DNA from: Doryteuthis pealeii | Taxonomy: Eukaryota; Mollusca; Cephalopoda; Myopsida; Loliginidae | Direction: 5' to 3' | DNA: 64,000 nt | Assembly: GCA_023376005.1 (NCBI GenBank) | Contig: CM042142.1 | Span: 49,216,359-49,280,358, forward strand | Shown: positions 1 through 12,379 of the stretch, piece by piece | Layout: each line of letters starts with the position of its first letter | Numbering within the stretch: the first letter of the stretch is position 1 | Translations under genes and position numbers: made by a program | The notes under the pieces: model-generated | The model's database searches: none | Told to the model about the DNA's origin: nothing | The model's input: the letters and a program-made list of their open reading frames with translations, nothing else

Positions 1-9
1 TTCCAACAA

Positions 10-146
10 TGGGTTAATAGAAAAACATGAGTTAATAAACAAAATTGTATTATCCATTAAGAATTGATTTATTTCAAAACTTTATTGGCATTAAATAACC
101 CACTGAGGTTGATATGCTGTAAAACAAAACACAAAACAAAACAAAA
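10..146 (+). repeat. SINE tail
   Basis: It has the shared 3' module of the local SINEs: a ccattaagaattgattt-like stretch, 'cccactgaggttgatatg', and a repetitive AAAAC end. The head lies outside the window. Confidence 0.65.
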
Positions 147-713
147 TCAGATAAAATAGAAATGGAGATTGAGTTTGTGAAGGGGGAAAAAATAGATATT
201 TGAGTCAACAAGTTCCTGCTGAGGGGGCGGGGGACCAAAAAGAAGTGAGTTCACCGTCTTCTCACAGGCCAAACTTTCTTTTGGTCAACACAGTCTTCGT
301 CTTCTACCAGCAGCTGAAAATCCGTCGTCATCATCAAAATAATCTTTTCTGACTGTCTCACGTAAGCCGAATGCTTCTCTGCTTGTCACCCCATGCTCGA
401 CTCGCTTTGGTTATTTATGGCCATATTACCCAAACATCCGGGCATATCAGTCGAACCTCGCGTTTGTCCAGTGCCTAAATCGCATTTGTTTTTGCATGCG
501 GGAGGACGCGGGTTCGATCCCGGCAGGCAAGACAGTGTCTTGCTCTTTTTCTTTTTCATTCTCCGTCACAGTGAATTTTAATGCCTCATTAATGTCAAAT
601 GTGGACAGTTGATAAAAAGACAATACTTACAACAGCTGGTACTTTTTGTTTAACAAATTACCAAAAGCAGCTGAATGAAGATACAATCATTATCATAATG
701 AAAATTATTCTTA
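147..713. other. No gene seen
   Basis: Less AT-rich than its surroundings. It contains an isolated tRNA B-box-like string ggttcgatcc at 511-520, but no tRNA fold can be completed around it. No coding signal was recognised. Confidence 0.4.
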
Positions 714-1363
714 CTAGCAAATATATGCACCCTCCGGGTGCAAGTATTAAAGTTTTAATGTAATAAAATATTGTATTAAATTAGAAAGGCTAACGAAACT
801 AAATAAGAATACAGATAAAAAGATTTGAAACAGAGGGAGTATAATAAAAGATTTGAAACAGGGAGTATAATAAAAAATGGAACAACTGAAACTTACTATT
901 CCATCGCTCTCGTCTTTCTTTGTTATTTTTTCTAATTTAAGTATTTAGTTATAAGAGGAAGTAAAGAATAAAATGAGTTATTTTATCTTGTTAATGGATT
1001 TCATTTAAGATTCATTCAAGAGATTTTTGCTTATATTCATTAAAATAAAACCAAAAAGTTAGAAATCAATAATACTAAGCACATATTTATTAAATTCGAT
1101 TTTTTAATATTAATATGCAAATTAGCCTTCCCGTTCACACTGTAAACTGCTATTTTGTTGTATATATAAATATAATTGCATATTGTCAGTATGTAGACAT
1201 AGTTAACAGTATTAATAATGTAAGACAATTTTATTAATAATTAAGGTTTAGATAAAAATAAAATCATGGAGAATGTGATGTCAATAACTAAGAGAATTGT
1301 GACTTGAGTAGGAAATAGTTTCGGTTACAGACAGAAAAACACACAATCTCCATTATAATAAGA
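714..1363 (-). mobile_element. Non-autonomous Helitron, family 1
   Basis: On the minus strand it starts TCTTATTATAATGGAG and ends CTAG. It has a perfect hairpin GCACCCGGAGGGTGC (727-741) ten bases before the end, and lies between A and T with no target duplication. These are Helitron hallmarks. No coding capacity. Confidence 0.8.
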
Positions 1364-2204
1364 TTCATAAACCTTTTTAAAATATTAAGATATTCCCACA
1401 TAGATATTATTATTGTCTATAATTTTCTTTAGCCTATGTTGGCTAACACATAACACTATTCTGACAATCAGATTAAAGTTGTGCTGACTTATTTTAAGGG
1501 GTCAATTGAATTGGCACCTCATAATTTTAGGGGTCAACTTTTATGCCAGCATATACAGTAGCAATTAATATGAATCCTATTTTTGTTAGAATAAAATATT
1601 TGCTATCAAACTTCTAGTTAAAGTTTTTTTTTTTTTTTTTTAAATCTTTATTTATCAGAACAATTAAGATATAGAATATGGATATATTTATCAAGAAATA
1701 AGTGTGGAAATATTTATTTACTGTATTTTATAGTATATGAATCTCTATCACACTTTTAGTTGGGAATCAATATATATATATCTATATATATATATATCTC
1801 TAAAGATCAAGTGAAGAAATCTTCCTTACAACTTAGTATTTTTACAATTGTTGTAATTTGCAGAGCTCAATGCGTGCTCTTATTGTTGGAGACACACAAA
1901 ATTATATCAGATGTAAAATTATATTAAAAAAAATCTTAGAAAATCTGTTTTCAACTGACTTAAGAATAATAAAGGAATCCTCATTTTGCATCTGACGATG
2001 GAAATGACTAAATAATTCCTCTCGGTTCCCTGAAATAGTCTATAATGCTAAAAATCTAAATTTTTTGTTATTTTTCCTGATATATATTATCACCCATCAT
2101 GTGTTTTATCTAACAATGCAATGTTTTTAAGTAATAAAATTGACATCAGGAGGTGAGATAATTTTCTTTTTAGGTTTTATCCTGCTCAATCACATATTGA
2201 GCGC

Positions 2205-2256
<52 letters not shown>

Positions 2257-2264
2257 GTATATAT
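1364..2264. other. No gene; AT-rich with (TA)n at 2209-2260
   Basis: Contains T-runs, short TA tracts (about 1770-1796) and a long TA microsatellite grading into TATG repeats just before the SINE. No coding signal. Confidence 0.5.
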
Positions 2265-2678
2265 GGCCGGGTTAGCTCAGTCGGTAGAGCGTTCGGATAG
2301 AAACTACAAGGTTCCTAGTTCGATACTGGCCCTCGCCAACTCAGCGTATGAGTTGCACAGGGATCTGTGCAGTAAAGTAAGGAGCTGACGGTAGGTGTGG
2401 CGCTCCACCTCAGATGCAAAAACAATCTCCTTGATCTAGCACTATTGAAAAGGGGATAGACTCCCTCACTGATGGACTTTTTTGTTGGTTGCCTACTGCT
2501 CCCTGGTCCACTCTGACCTGAGGTAGTCATACCTGTTAGGGTCCCATCTATATGTTAAATAGAAAAATGTGCTTATAAAAAAAAAATGAGTATCCATTAA
2601 GAATTAATTCATTTCAAATGTCGGCATGAAATGACCCACTGAGGTTGTTATGCCATAAAACAAACCAAACCAAATATC
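2265..2678 (+). mobile_element. tRNA-derived SINE, family A, with tail
   Basis: Head with Pol III A box TAGCTCAGTCGG and B-box-like GTTCGATACT, body ending in 'ggggatagactccctcactg', then the shared 'cccactgaggttg' tail and AAAC-type end. This copy shows head, body and tail together. Confidence 0.8.
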
Positions 2679-2708
2679 ATACTGTGGTATATCCACAGAT
2701 CCTGCTAG
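2679..2708 (+). mobile_element. Helitron family 2, 3' terminus only
   Basis: Hairpin CTGTGGTATATCCACAG followed by ATCCTG and CTAG, then T. It has the same end as the copy at 11754. It abuts the SINE tail directly, so the SINE probably landed inside it. Confidence 0.6.
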
Positions 2709-3185
2709 TAAATATTATTAAAGATAAATTGACTTTTCAAAAGAACCTATTAAACATGGCTGCCCAGAAGTGTAAATATTTGTTTCTTGTGTCTGTCCAA
2801 AAAGTTTTTCTTTTTTTGACTTTTTGTGGGTTGCCTACTGCTCTAGTTATTAACAAGAGAGAAATAATGGCCGAGTGGAAGAAGAAAAGTGGTTGGAAGT
2901 CATAATTAGTATGACTAGTATAAAAAAGCGCGACTGGCAGGAAATGTGATAAAGAGGAGACTTCTTAAGGAGGAGACTTATAAGAATTCTTTCTTTGTTT
3001 GAAGTTATATAAAGAAAATGGAAAAAATGGTTTTGTATGTACATTCAAAAACTCGTTCAATAACCTTTTTCTTTTGTGTTCTACATTATGATGCGTAGAA
3101 GAAACAAAACAAAAAAGAGTATTTAGAAAACGCAATACATATCCGCACACACACATATATACACACACACAGACACAGAGTAGTC

Positions 3186-3400
3186 AATCCCTGAATCCTA
3201 ACAGTGATCCTGCCCTGTCTACTAGAGTAGTAGAATACGCCAACTGCACCTCTACAGAGGGGTAAAATTCTCTAATAGTGCTGCTCGTTAGCCGTGGGTG
3301 GCAACCTGTGATGCTTAAGGATGGAATCCTGGTGGTTGAGCAGTCCATGACATACAACAAAGAACATTAAAAGAAACAAAACAGAAAAGATTTTTAGAAA
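3186..3400 (+). repeat. Composite repeat, partial
   Basis: 5' part of the roughly 600-bp composite repeat ('tgcacctctacagagggg', 'gatgcttaaggatggaatcc', 'gagcagtccatgacatac'). It is followed by a microsatellite and a second partial copy, so the pair looks like a local duplication. Confidence 0.6.
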
Positions 3401-3412
3401 ATGTAATACGTG

Positions 3413-3415
<3 letters not shown>

Positions 3416-3497
<82 letters not shown>

Positions 3498-3500
3498 AAT
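3416..3500. repeat. (CA)n(TA)n microsatellite
   Basis: CA repeats run into TA repeats between two copies of the composite repeat. Confidence 0.9.
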
Positions 3501-3505
3501 ACACA

Positions 3506-3885
3506 CACAGTAGTCAATCCCTGAATCCCAACAGTGATCCCTACCCTGTCTGTGGAGTAGTAGAATACGCTAAATGCACCTCTACAGAGGGGTAATATTC
3601 TGCCCGTTAGCCGTGGGTGGCAACCTATGATGCTTAATGATAGAATCCTGGTGGTTGAGCAGTCCATGACATACAACACCCCACCTTGGCCATTACTTAG
3701 GCTAGACAGTCAGTTGGAGAGGCCTCCTCTGATCAATTCATTCAAGAGAAAAAAAAGTGTAAAAAAAGGATTAAAAGAATTTAGAAAAATATTTTTGAAT
3801 ATCCATAAAAAATGAATCAAACAAAATGTATTCAGCATAGAAATAATCCAACAAGGATTGACATGCCGTAAAATCCAACCAACCA
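3506..3885 (+). repeat. Composite repeat, second partial copy
   Basis: It repeats the start seen at 3186 and continues through 'ggctagacagtcagttgg' to the ending 'caacaaggattgacatgcc'. The middle part is deleted compared with 25815-26412. Confidence 0.65.
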
Positions 3886-4136
3886 CCAACAGTAGTCCAT
3901 AATGATATTAATGCTTCTATTTAGAAAGGAGTGAAGATTTTAATTAACATTTCATAATTGTATTTGATTTAATTAACATTACTGTTATATTTGGATAAGT
4001 AAAAACTGAGATCAGTATGAATGTGTACCCAAAATTACCATTCCAAATTGGACTGGAAATTGCTTTATTCTCTAAAAGTATTTTAAGTGTATTGCTCTAC
4101 TAAAAGTTTTACTGTGCTGTGCTAACACTCTCTCTC

Positions 4137-4140
<4 letters not shown>

Positions 4141-4196
<56 letters not shown>
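4141..4196. repeat. (TA)n microsatellite
   Basis: About 27 TA units after a short TC tract. Confidence 0.95.
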
Positions 4197-4202
<6 letters not shown>

Positions 4203-4368
4203 ATTTTAGTCATATATATTGTAACCATTTTCATAGTACTCACAGGTACTACACTCTAATTCAAGCAGAGGGCTGGGGAGTGATGCTTTGACCCAAAGTA
4301 ATGGACATGGATACTTTTTTTTATGGGTACTGTTCTAGTAAATTAATAAATATATAGTAAAAATTCGG

Positions 4369-4606
4369 TGTAGTGGTCTATTGTCGGTATCAGTCGAACA
4401 GCGAGGTAGTCTCTTTTTCTCGCTAGCATTAGACCAAGAAGTTGAGGTGGAGCACCATAACCTACCATCAGTTTCTAGGTGCTTTACTGCACAGATCAAA
4501 TTACTCAAGCTATGCTACTTATGCACTGAGTTAGCAGGGACTGGTAACCAACCCAGAACCTTGCAATTACTAGGTGGATGCTCTACTGACTGAGCTAAAC
4601 TGTTCT
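4369..4606 (-). mobile_element. tRNA-derived SINE, family A
   Basis: On the minus strand: degenerate A box (TTTAGCTCAGTCAG) and body as in the copy at 2265. The 3' tail module is absent. Confidence 0.7.
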
Positions 4607-4730
4607 CTTGAATAAATATATGTAGTATTGTAATATTTTGATGATTTATTAAGAAAAGTTATTGAAGTTCTTACCTTTTTTTTAAATTTTGAGAACATAA
4701 AACAAAAATGACTGAACAGAGAGTCTATAA

Positions 4731-4923
4731 CAGGGGTCACCAAACTATGGCCCGCTAGGCGGATCTGGTCCATTTTATCAGGCTCACGATGGTACTTGAA
4801 TTTGTTTTTCTCAGAGCTTTCATTCTGGCTAGCAAGTATCGAACACAATAATAATGTGGCCCGCGCTTGTTATTTTTTTCCATTTTTTTCCGTCCCACCG
4901 TGAAAAAAGTTTAGTTATCTCTG
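4731..4923. mobile_element. hAT-type MITE with perfect 8-bp TSD
   Basis: Ends CAGGGGTCACCAAACT and AGTTATCTCTG, flanked by GTCTATAA at 4723-4730 and 4924-4931. An 8-bp duplication with CAGRG termini is diagnostic of hAT elements. Non-coding, 193 bp. Confidence 0.85.
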
Positions 4924-5164
4924 GTCTATAATAACATTGAGAAGAGTGATTAATATATAAAAAATTGTTTCTACAGTTGAAGAATCCTTTCTTTGTATTC
5001 TTGTTGTTAATACAATAAAGGCTAAATAATATATCAACTGAAAAGTTGTGTTAACATTAAGAATATGAAATGATTCAATTATCCAAACATTTTCTGGTAT
5101 ATAAAAACGGTTAAATTTGGTCTTCAAAATTTTAGTGCCGAAGATGTTGTTCAGAACCCAAACA

Positions 5165-5400
5165 AATATGTATTTACCAACCCCTCTGCACAAGTAGGAT
5201 GTGACACATGGTCAATTTCTTAAGCAGAGTTTAACAGGTTTGAATTCAAAGTTTTCCCTCTAGACTGGTTGCCATACCAAGGTTAAAGAGCCCAGTCCAC
5301 CCTACTCGTTACTAGGGCTATGGAGTTAGAGTCTCGGAGTCGAACGCAATTAAAGAGTCATTGAAAATGCAAATAGCCTCATTCAAGATTTGAACTTGTA
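5165..5400 (-). mobile_element. tRNA-derived SINE, family B, partial
   Basis: The distal part ('accaacccctctgcac', 'aggatgtgacac') is present; the middle and tRNA head are degenerate. Compare the fuller copy at 29156-29440. Confidence 0.5.
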
Positions 5401-5557
5401 TTGCTGAGTTCATCCAAACAAATTATAGTTGAATTATAATTGGGAGGATCTTTGGGGGGGGGCATATTTGTTGATAGTATTTAATCTGTCTAAATGGTAG
5501 CCCTGAACTCTTAAAATTTATCTACTAAAATTCTCATGGTTGTATATAGCAAAAATG

Positions 5558-5907
5558 GGTAATCTGAACATTAGCTACATAAATGAGAGTAACCTCCTCT
5601 TGTTTATTTCACTTTGAGGAAGCCATATGTTTTAGCAGCCATTTTCATTTCACTGTAATCAATACAACTGCATGTTTTAACACGAAAATATAAAATGTGT
5701 TCTTAATAACAATTAAGTTCATTTCAAATAATGCGCAAGCACAATTAAGAAAATATTATGATATTTTCTGTATTGATTTGAACAAATTCTTATTTTCAGT
5801 GTAGATTTACAGTGAAATGAAAATGGCCATCAAACCATATGGCTTCCTCAAAGTGAAATAAATAAGGGGAGGTTACTCTCATTTATGTAGCTAATGTTCA
5901 GATTACC
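5558..5907. mobile_element. MITE, family G2, perfect 8-bp TSD
   Basis: Inverted termini begin GGTAATCTGAACATTAGC and extend about 70 bp. They are flanked by CAAAAATG on both sides (5550-5557 and 5908-5915). GG termini plus 8-bp duplication fit Merlin-like elements, with hAT or P possible. A second, degraded copy lies at 24797-25043. Confidence 0.8.
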
Positions 5908-6086
5908 CAAAAATGGCACATCATAATAAGATTTCTATTAGAGCAATACACTCTAAATCTTATAATTTAATGAATAAAACAATTTCCATCTCAAAAGTCT
6001 TGTGGTGTCTTCACTTAATCATTTTTTTTAAAGAATTTTTCAAATGCTTGATATAATGGAGATAATTCTAAAATACTAATTCAAAT

Positions 6087-6215
6087 CCTTCCTGTCACAG
6101 AATTTATCATCATCATGTCATGCAATTAGCACGGATATCCATGACAATCTCTTGCCAACCTTCTCTATCACTCATAGTCCCCGGCAGGTCCTCTGCGCAG
6201 AATCCAGTAAAATAA
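6087..6215 (-). mobile_element. LINE 3' end fragment
   Basis: Minus-strand match to the LINE end seen at about 21050-21160: 'gcagaggacctgcc', 'ggttggcaagagattg', 'gatatccgtgctaatt', then a TGATGATGA tail. Short microsatellite tails are typical of RTE-clade LINEs. Confidence 0.65.
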
Positions 6216-6302
6216 CCCTCCCAGGTTAACATGCTATATTAAAAACAATCATTCACCTAATTGATTTACATACGGAGAGCATTTTTAAAGAAGTATATAT
6301 GT

Positions 6303-6575
6303 ATATTTACCAACCCCTCTGCATGAGCAGGATGTGACACAAGGTAATTTTTATTAAGCAAAGTTTAACCGAGTTTTCCTTTTCCTAGACCAGTTGCCTA
6401 ACCAAGGTTAAAGAACCAGTCTGCCCTACTATTTATCCATAGCTGGAGGGAGAGTAGGATTCATACCTTTCCTAAGGGTATTAGTGCTAAGTGAAAATGC
6501 ATTTCCATGTCCAGGATTTGAACTCGGGGCGACGAGTTCATTTCCCATGACTTTAACCATTACACCACATGCTTC
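6303..6575 (-). mobile_element. tRNA-derived SINE, family B
   Basis: The minus-strand head 'gtggtgtaatggttaaagtc' resembles an A box, with a B box near 'gagttcaaatcctgg'. The body runs to 'aggggttggtaaatat'. Confidence 0.7.
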
Positions 6576-7226
6576 ATTTAAAGAAGTATATATATTGAAG
6601 AAAGGTATAGTTTCTGCTTATAGATGATGAGGAATGTTGAAAAGTAGTTAAGTTTTGTTAAATGAATGGTTTATGATAAGCAAGAAACATAAGATTAATT
6701 TCTATATTGATACTATTTAATATCATTTTAATATAGATATAGGATAGCAGAATTTTCTGTTGGGTATAAGTTAAAGACAATTAGGTTTTTTTTTCTTCAG
6801 TTCATAGGAAGCTCTGAGGCAGAGTTAGTACTAACCACTTGTGAATTTCATACTCTTGTGAGTAATTATAAAGAGTTGCCCTAATTGTGACCAAGAAGTT
6901 TGATCCTGCCATTCACCCAATTAATTTCTCCAAATTTCCTGGCAACTTAACATTAAATTCATTTATACTGGCTTTGAAATCTTCATTATTTGATGATGGC
7001 TGAATAAAAGTATTCCTTTTCTCTGACTAATCTCGTTTTTTTTGTGTTAAAATTGTCAGCATTAAGAAGAATTCCTTGTCTCTTTATCTTTCCAATTCTC
7101 AAGTTCAAGTGAAGTGTAAAAGTAGTGTGAGCTAATTTCTTCAAATAGCCTTCCAGTTTTCCTGGTGTCATTTATACTGGCTTGTAAAATAACACCAGTC
7201 AGATTGAGGGGGAGATTGCTTATCTA

Positions 7227-7230
7227 TTCT

Positions 7231-7261
<31 letters not shown>
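7227..7261. repeat. Poly-T tract
   Basis: About 30 consecutive T. Confidence 0.9.
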
Positions 7262-7264
<3 letters not shown>

Positions 7265-7345
7265 GTACTTACCAACATCGGGCAGAACAAACTCCATAAT
7301 GTAGAATTCAACTTGTTTCAATATTTCAGATTTGTGACATTTATA

Positions 7346-7865
7346 GGTGCTATTCACAGAATTGTATGCCGGCCTCATGCCTTAAAAAAAAACGCTAGGC
7401 GGTGATAGCTGAAAAAACAATCCTCCCTAAATAAAATAAAAATACTGAAAAAAAAGTTTTCATTTTTTATTTCTAATTGATTGTTGAAAAAAAAAAAAAA
7501 AATTAAAAAAAAATTTTTTTTAGCGGATTGAAGGCATTTTTATCGACAAATTATTATTTAAAAAATTTTTTTTAGTGGTTTGAAGGCATTATCGACAAGT
7601 AAATGTAAATATTTAGCCCTCTTCCTTAAAATATTTTAAAGAGGGGCAGGGTTAAAATATTTACATTTACTTGTCGAAAAAAGACTGGAGCGGGTAAAAT
7701 ATCATATTAACTTTTCGGGGAAAATGCTTTAAGCGCTTCAGCAGGCACTGCTTCAGCTAGGAACTTCATTCGTAGAGAGGATTGTTTTTTTGTTTTTTTC
7801 CCCCAGCTATCACCGCCTAGCGTTTTTTAAGGCAGGGGCCGGAACGGAATTCTGTGAATAGCACC
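7346..7865. mobile_element. MITE, family G1, perfect 8-bp TSD
   Basis: Inverted termini start GGTGCTATTCACAGAATT and run about 75 bp, including 'cgctaggcggtgatagct'. They are flanked by CATTTATA (7338-7345 and 7866-7873). A second inverted pair of 'taaatatttacatttacttgtcg'-like arms is nested inside. Non-coding, 520 bp. Confidence 0.85.
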
Positions 7866-8027
7866 CATTTATATTTAAGGTTATTGTACCAGGTGAAATT
7901 AGTTTGATCGAGATTTAGTTTTTGATAAAATGATTTCTTAAAATTAATTATTGGTTCTTCCAATTAATAAGACCTTTTGTATCAGATATTTGAGCTCTGG
8001 TGAGTGTGAGGTATAGTTATTTACTAA

Positions 8028-8145
8028 GCTTAGCTTAGATGTTGCACAAGGCTAGAAATATGGGCGCCCAATGTGAATTTAACTCACTAACAATGGTCTG
8101 TGAATCTAGCTTGCTAACCATTACACCATGTGAGATGCCTGTGAG
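8028..8145 (-). mobile_element. tRNA-derived SINE, family D, short
   Basis: The minus-strand head 'atggtgtaatggttagcaag' is A-box-like. The rest includes 'gcccatatttctagcc' and 'gtgcaacatctaagc'. A sister copy lies at 59517-59632. Confidence 0.55.
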
Positions 8146-8165
8146 TTTGGAGTATAAACCTTCAT

Positions 8166-8372
8166 TGTCATTACTCCCAGGTCCTCTTTAACTTGAAGTG
8201 ATAGTGCCTGTTAGGATCCCATCTATGGGTTAAATAGATTAAAGAAATGAGTTTTTTAAAAAAAAGTGATTTTAAAAAAAATTGAATACCCAACGTTAAT
8301 GAATGACACAAAAATGTCTTTGGCATAAAAAAACCAAGGGTTGTAATGTAGTAAAATTCAACCAATCAGCCT
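8166..8372 (+). repeat. Composite repeat, 3' part
   Basis: From 'cattactcccaggtcc' to 'accaagggttgtaatg' and a 'taaaattcaacc' end, matching the 3' third of the composite repeat. Confidence 0.6.
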
Positions 8373-9709
8373 CCAGAAATTCGTTCATTTTGAAAAATAT
8401 AGATCATTTGATTTATTTTATTTTTTTATGTTGATAGAGAGGAGGTGTTCAATTACTTTTTGTCTGTACATAAAACAAATTTTGAAGTGTTTGAGTAGAG
8501 TTTAAGCTTAGAATGAACTAATATTTTTTAAAACTTTTATCTTTTTTTAAAATAACCTTATTCATGCACAGGGCTGGTGCTAGGGTCTTATGTTCACCCT
8601 GAATTTATGATAAGATGCCTCCACTCTACTACATGTCAATTTTCATAAAGTAGTATTCATAGAACATATATAAACCTCCACTTTATCATTTTCATTGTTG
8701 TATTTATACAAAATAAACCTGCCCTTCCAGGGCCCTCAAGCAGGCTTACCATCCAGCTAGGGGGATTTCTGGGGTAGTATGTACTGGCCTTTGTTTAAAC
8801 ATTGTAATGAAACATCTATTTTAGAATATTTTTTTATAGATCTCATAAAAAATTAAAAAGGAAAATGCTTAGAAAGAATGGTATGTAAAACATTAATACT
8901 GTTAGATATACTATGTTAGTAAACAAATTACCATTGAAACACATGTCAGCATATAATAAATTCATCCATACAAATATGTATATATTTTTCCATTTATCTT
9001 AAAGAGATGAGGTAGCAGAATTTTCTCTTGGGTATAAGCTAAAGGCAATTAGGTTTTCAGCTCAATCTGACTGATGTAATTTTACAAGTAGCATTCCCAG
9101 TTGATTTTTTTTATTTGAGGTTATTGTTATTTAATCACATTAGTTATATAGAGCTCTGTAAATGGAGTTTGAATCTTGCAAATATCCACAGTGGTTCAAA
9201 AGTTATGAGAATTTAAAGCCCTGGTAAAAAATTAACATGATTTGTTAAAAAAATGTTGATTATCATAGACCAATTCAAAACAAGAAATTCAGTAATTTCT
9301 TTACAATTTCTTTACAATTTCTTTATTGTTGGAGCAATTTTAATAAAACTTTTCATTCTTATGTAAAATTATGTTCTTCCTGATTCTGCACTCAAATTGT
9401 ATGTATCTCTATGCTATAACCCATTATTTAAAGAATAAGAGGTACAGATATCAATATTTAAAAAAAAAAAAGTTTGCCACAAGATTATTCAACATTTTCA
9501 TTTTAATACTGCATGTATACACATATATAGTATTAATTTATATAAATAACATCACTTTGAACTTAAAAATACCTTTTTAAATACTTGCTATGTTATATTA
9601 CATACCAGAAATAGAATACCAAGTTACATCTTTTTTTTTTAAACAAAGCTTGTCTGGCCGGCGTGTGTTTGTGTGTTTTAACATTATAATACTATATCGT
9701 AAGTTCTTT
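8373..9709. other. No gene seen
   Basis: AT-rich, with no long open frame showing protein-like composition and no recognisable repeat apart from a short 'gggtataagctaaaggcaatt' string shared with about 6763. Confidence 0.4.
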
Positions 9710-10310
9710 TTTTTCCAAAATTGAAAGTTTGACAAAAATTCTGAACCATCATCCAAATGTCACACATTATATATCAAAATAATTCTCAGACTATCTTTTA
9801 TTAAAGATATAGTGCTCTTTTTTAATTCATGTTATACTTTTTGAAAGAACCAGTGTCAACTTTCGTTGGTAGTGGTTTCGCTTCTAAAGGTCAAGTTTAA
9901 TGTAGTTTAAGCTGTCTTCTAATTAAGTCTACAATTTCAAGAATATTGATAAAGATTATCCTCTTTGATTTTGCAAAACAAACAAGTAAAGTTTAGCCTC
10001 GGAAAAAGAAAAAAATTTGTATTTCGTGTTTATGGTTGTTCGAAGCAATGTACTGTTTTAAATTGCTGTATTAAATAATTCAATGGATAAAAACACATGG
10101 AAATTACATATTTAGAAAGATTATTTTGTTTTCTTTCCAGCCATATAAATATTTTTAAGATTGGATTTGAAATACTTGAGAAATTGTGAATTAGACTTAT
10201 TATGGTCGCAAATTTGTCAATGTCCTCTGATTTCAGCGAAAGTGCTGGTAATGCTATTACAAGCCAAGTTATCAGATTAATATTTAATTTTAAATCCTCA
10301 TTTTCACAAG
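9710..10310 (+). repeat. Dispersed repeat, copy 1 of an inverted pair
   Basis: Segments such as 'caatttcaagaatattgat', 'tacatatttagaaagatta' and 'gtcttctaattaagt' recur in reverse orientation at 22430-23010. Class unknown. Confidence 0.55.
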
Positions 10311-10644
10311 TATAAATTACAAGATTACTTTACTGAGAAAAAGTAAAGGCTTTCTTTTATCATAGTATTTTTATAAACTGAATTTTCCATAATTTTTTTT
10401 TTTTTTTCCCAAATTACCAAATTTCTGGAAGTTACAAAATTCTTATCAATGGAAAGCACCAAAAATAACATTTTTGGTCTGAAAATTGATATTACTGAAA
10501 CTGAATTTTGATCTTTAGTTCTAATAGTCAATATCATAAAATATTGACTTTTTTCTCTTCACAACTGACTGGCATTAAAAAAAGATTTACAATTTCTTAG
10601 ATCATTGAGTGCATGCTATTTAAAATTTTTTTTTTATATATACC

Positions 10645-10932
10645 CAGTGATGCTGATAGCTTTTTAATTCAGTGCGTCCTGGGAGGCACGTATTTGCTTT
10701 GAATGAGTTCCCGGGAAAATTTATGGGTCCCAACTAAAGCCGTCTAACTTCTACCTTGTAACCTATCCTGTGTAATTCATTTCTAAGAAACTATTGAAAT
10801 GTATTTACAGTTAGCTTGAAATGGTGAGGGAAGAAAAAAGAAAAACACTGGGATACAAGGATATGATTTTACTGCGTCCTTTTAGATTTTTGTGTATCAG
10901 GGATGCATGACGCGTACCTATCAGCATCTCTG
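10645..10932. mobile_element. hAT-like MITE (CAGTGATGC family)
   Basis: Ends CAGTGATGCTGATAGC and the inverted CAGAGATGCTGATAGG. 'tatacc' flanks both sides. Internal strings ('gcgtcctgggaggcacg', 'aaactattgaaatg') recur at 23172-23487 and 32706-32977. CAGNG termini suggest hAT, although only 6 bp of duplication is visible. Confidence 0.65.
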
Positions 10933-10969
10933 TATACCAATATATTCATAGGAGTTTTAAAAATGTTTT

Positions 10970-11075
10970 TTAAAAAATTGGTTTTGAAAAAAAAAAAAAG
11001 TATGAATAAGACAAAATGTCTTCAGCATAAAATAAACCAAGGATTGACATGCTGTAAAATCCAACCAACCAACCC
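10970..11075 (+). repeat. Composite repeat tail
   Basis: Ends with 'aaaccaaggattgacatg' and 'gtaaaatccaaccaacc'; tail only. Confidence 0.55.
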
Positions 11076-11274
11076 AATTTTATAAGTTGTATTCCACTTT
11101 CAACAGGAAATGTTAATTGAACTTGATTAAAAAATTCTAGTTGATTTATTTCTATCTGTAATTTTTATAACTTGACATATTAAAAAAATAAACATTGTTT
11201 TTAAAACAGTTCAAAAGCCATTTTAAAATGGTCATTAAAAAATTAAACTTTTTTCATTTATTTTCAAGTAGTGT

Positions 11275-11754
11275 GCCTATATATTAATACTTGTGTTCCT
11301 TAAAAGTATGACCATTATCATCTTGCCACACCCTCTGGTTAAAAATGAGACCATCCAAATTGTCCAAGATAAAATGCACAAATGTAAATCGTGATTATCT
11401 GTTGTCACTTATCCGCCAAATTGTTATCAAACTTGGCTAAATAATGGACCATTCTGTTTTTATTCGAAAGAAATGTAAGAAAAAGACCATGCTACACAGA
11501 AAAAAAAAAAATATAATAAGAATGAAAGAAAGTAGGGGAAAGATAGAGGGTGTGAGCGTGTGGAAGCGATAACACTAATCTGTTTCAATCGAACAGAATG
11601 TGCTTGAAGGAACGATAGAAAAAGAGTGAGAGAGAATTAAATCAAAATTATACATTTTATATATTGAACTATTTAGCAATAGCTCTTAAGTAAACATATC
11701 AAACATTGTAAGAATTAAATTATCATACTGTGGGATATCCACAGGTCCTGCTAG
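11275..11754 (+). mobile_element. Helitron-like element, family 2
   Basis: 3' end with hairpin CTGTGGGATATCCACAG (11728-11744), GTCCTG, then CTAG and T. The body matches 59726-60245 on the other strand, including 'gctaaataatggaccatt'. The 5' boundary is approximate. Confidence 0.6.
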
Positions 11755-12379
11755 TATTAATTAAACTTTAAGGTATTAAAAATGTTCAATTTTGTTATAA
11801 ATACACTAAAAATTTGAGTACATCTTTATCAGTAGATAATAAATTTCAATGTGACCTTTTTAAACATGAAAAAGTTCTCCACCCCAGGTTTAGTGTGTCA
11901 TGGTCCTTCAGTCATTGGGCCCGAGACTTAAACTTACTAGCTTGCGAAATTATGATATTAGTTGTAAGGAGTCAACAACTCTAGTTGGACAGATTTAGAC
12001 ATTGTTGCTGCTCTTTGAATTGGGTTAAACTCTTGATATGCAAATTATGTTAATTGCCTTGAACTTACTCTGCATATGTGATATAGTGAGAGTGCACTCA
12101 CTCGGATGTTATGGTTTAAGTCGGTTATATTTTGCAAATTTATTATTTTTCTTTAGTTTACTCTTAAAGAAAATATAATAAAGGGGAGTGTTTTTCAATT
12201 TTTTTATTTTTTTATTTAAAGTGTTTTTGTTTTACTCACACTGGGTTCAGATTTTATTTTTCTCACTGAACTTTTCTTTTGACTAATGTACAAGTGCTTC
12301 ACTACGACTTATAAAACTAAAATTTGATTTAAAGATCATGTCATATCAAAGATATAAGATAAAGTGAAAGTTATTCCAA

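Noticed and set aside
480..535. Possible tRNA gene near ggttcgatcc
   Set aside because: A B-box-like string is present, but no matching acceptor stem, A box or anticodon arm could be folded; at best a tRNA-derived fragment.
2265..2340. Functional tRNA gene
   Set aside because: Good A and B boxes, but the stems do not pair as in a tRNA and the same head plus body recurs across the window, so it is a SINE.
3315..3679. Open frames rich in Ile-Tyr and Cys-Val repeats
   Set aside because: Translations of TA and CA microsatellites.
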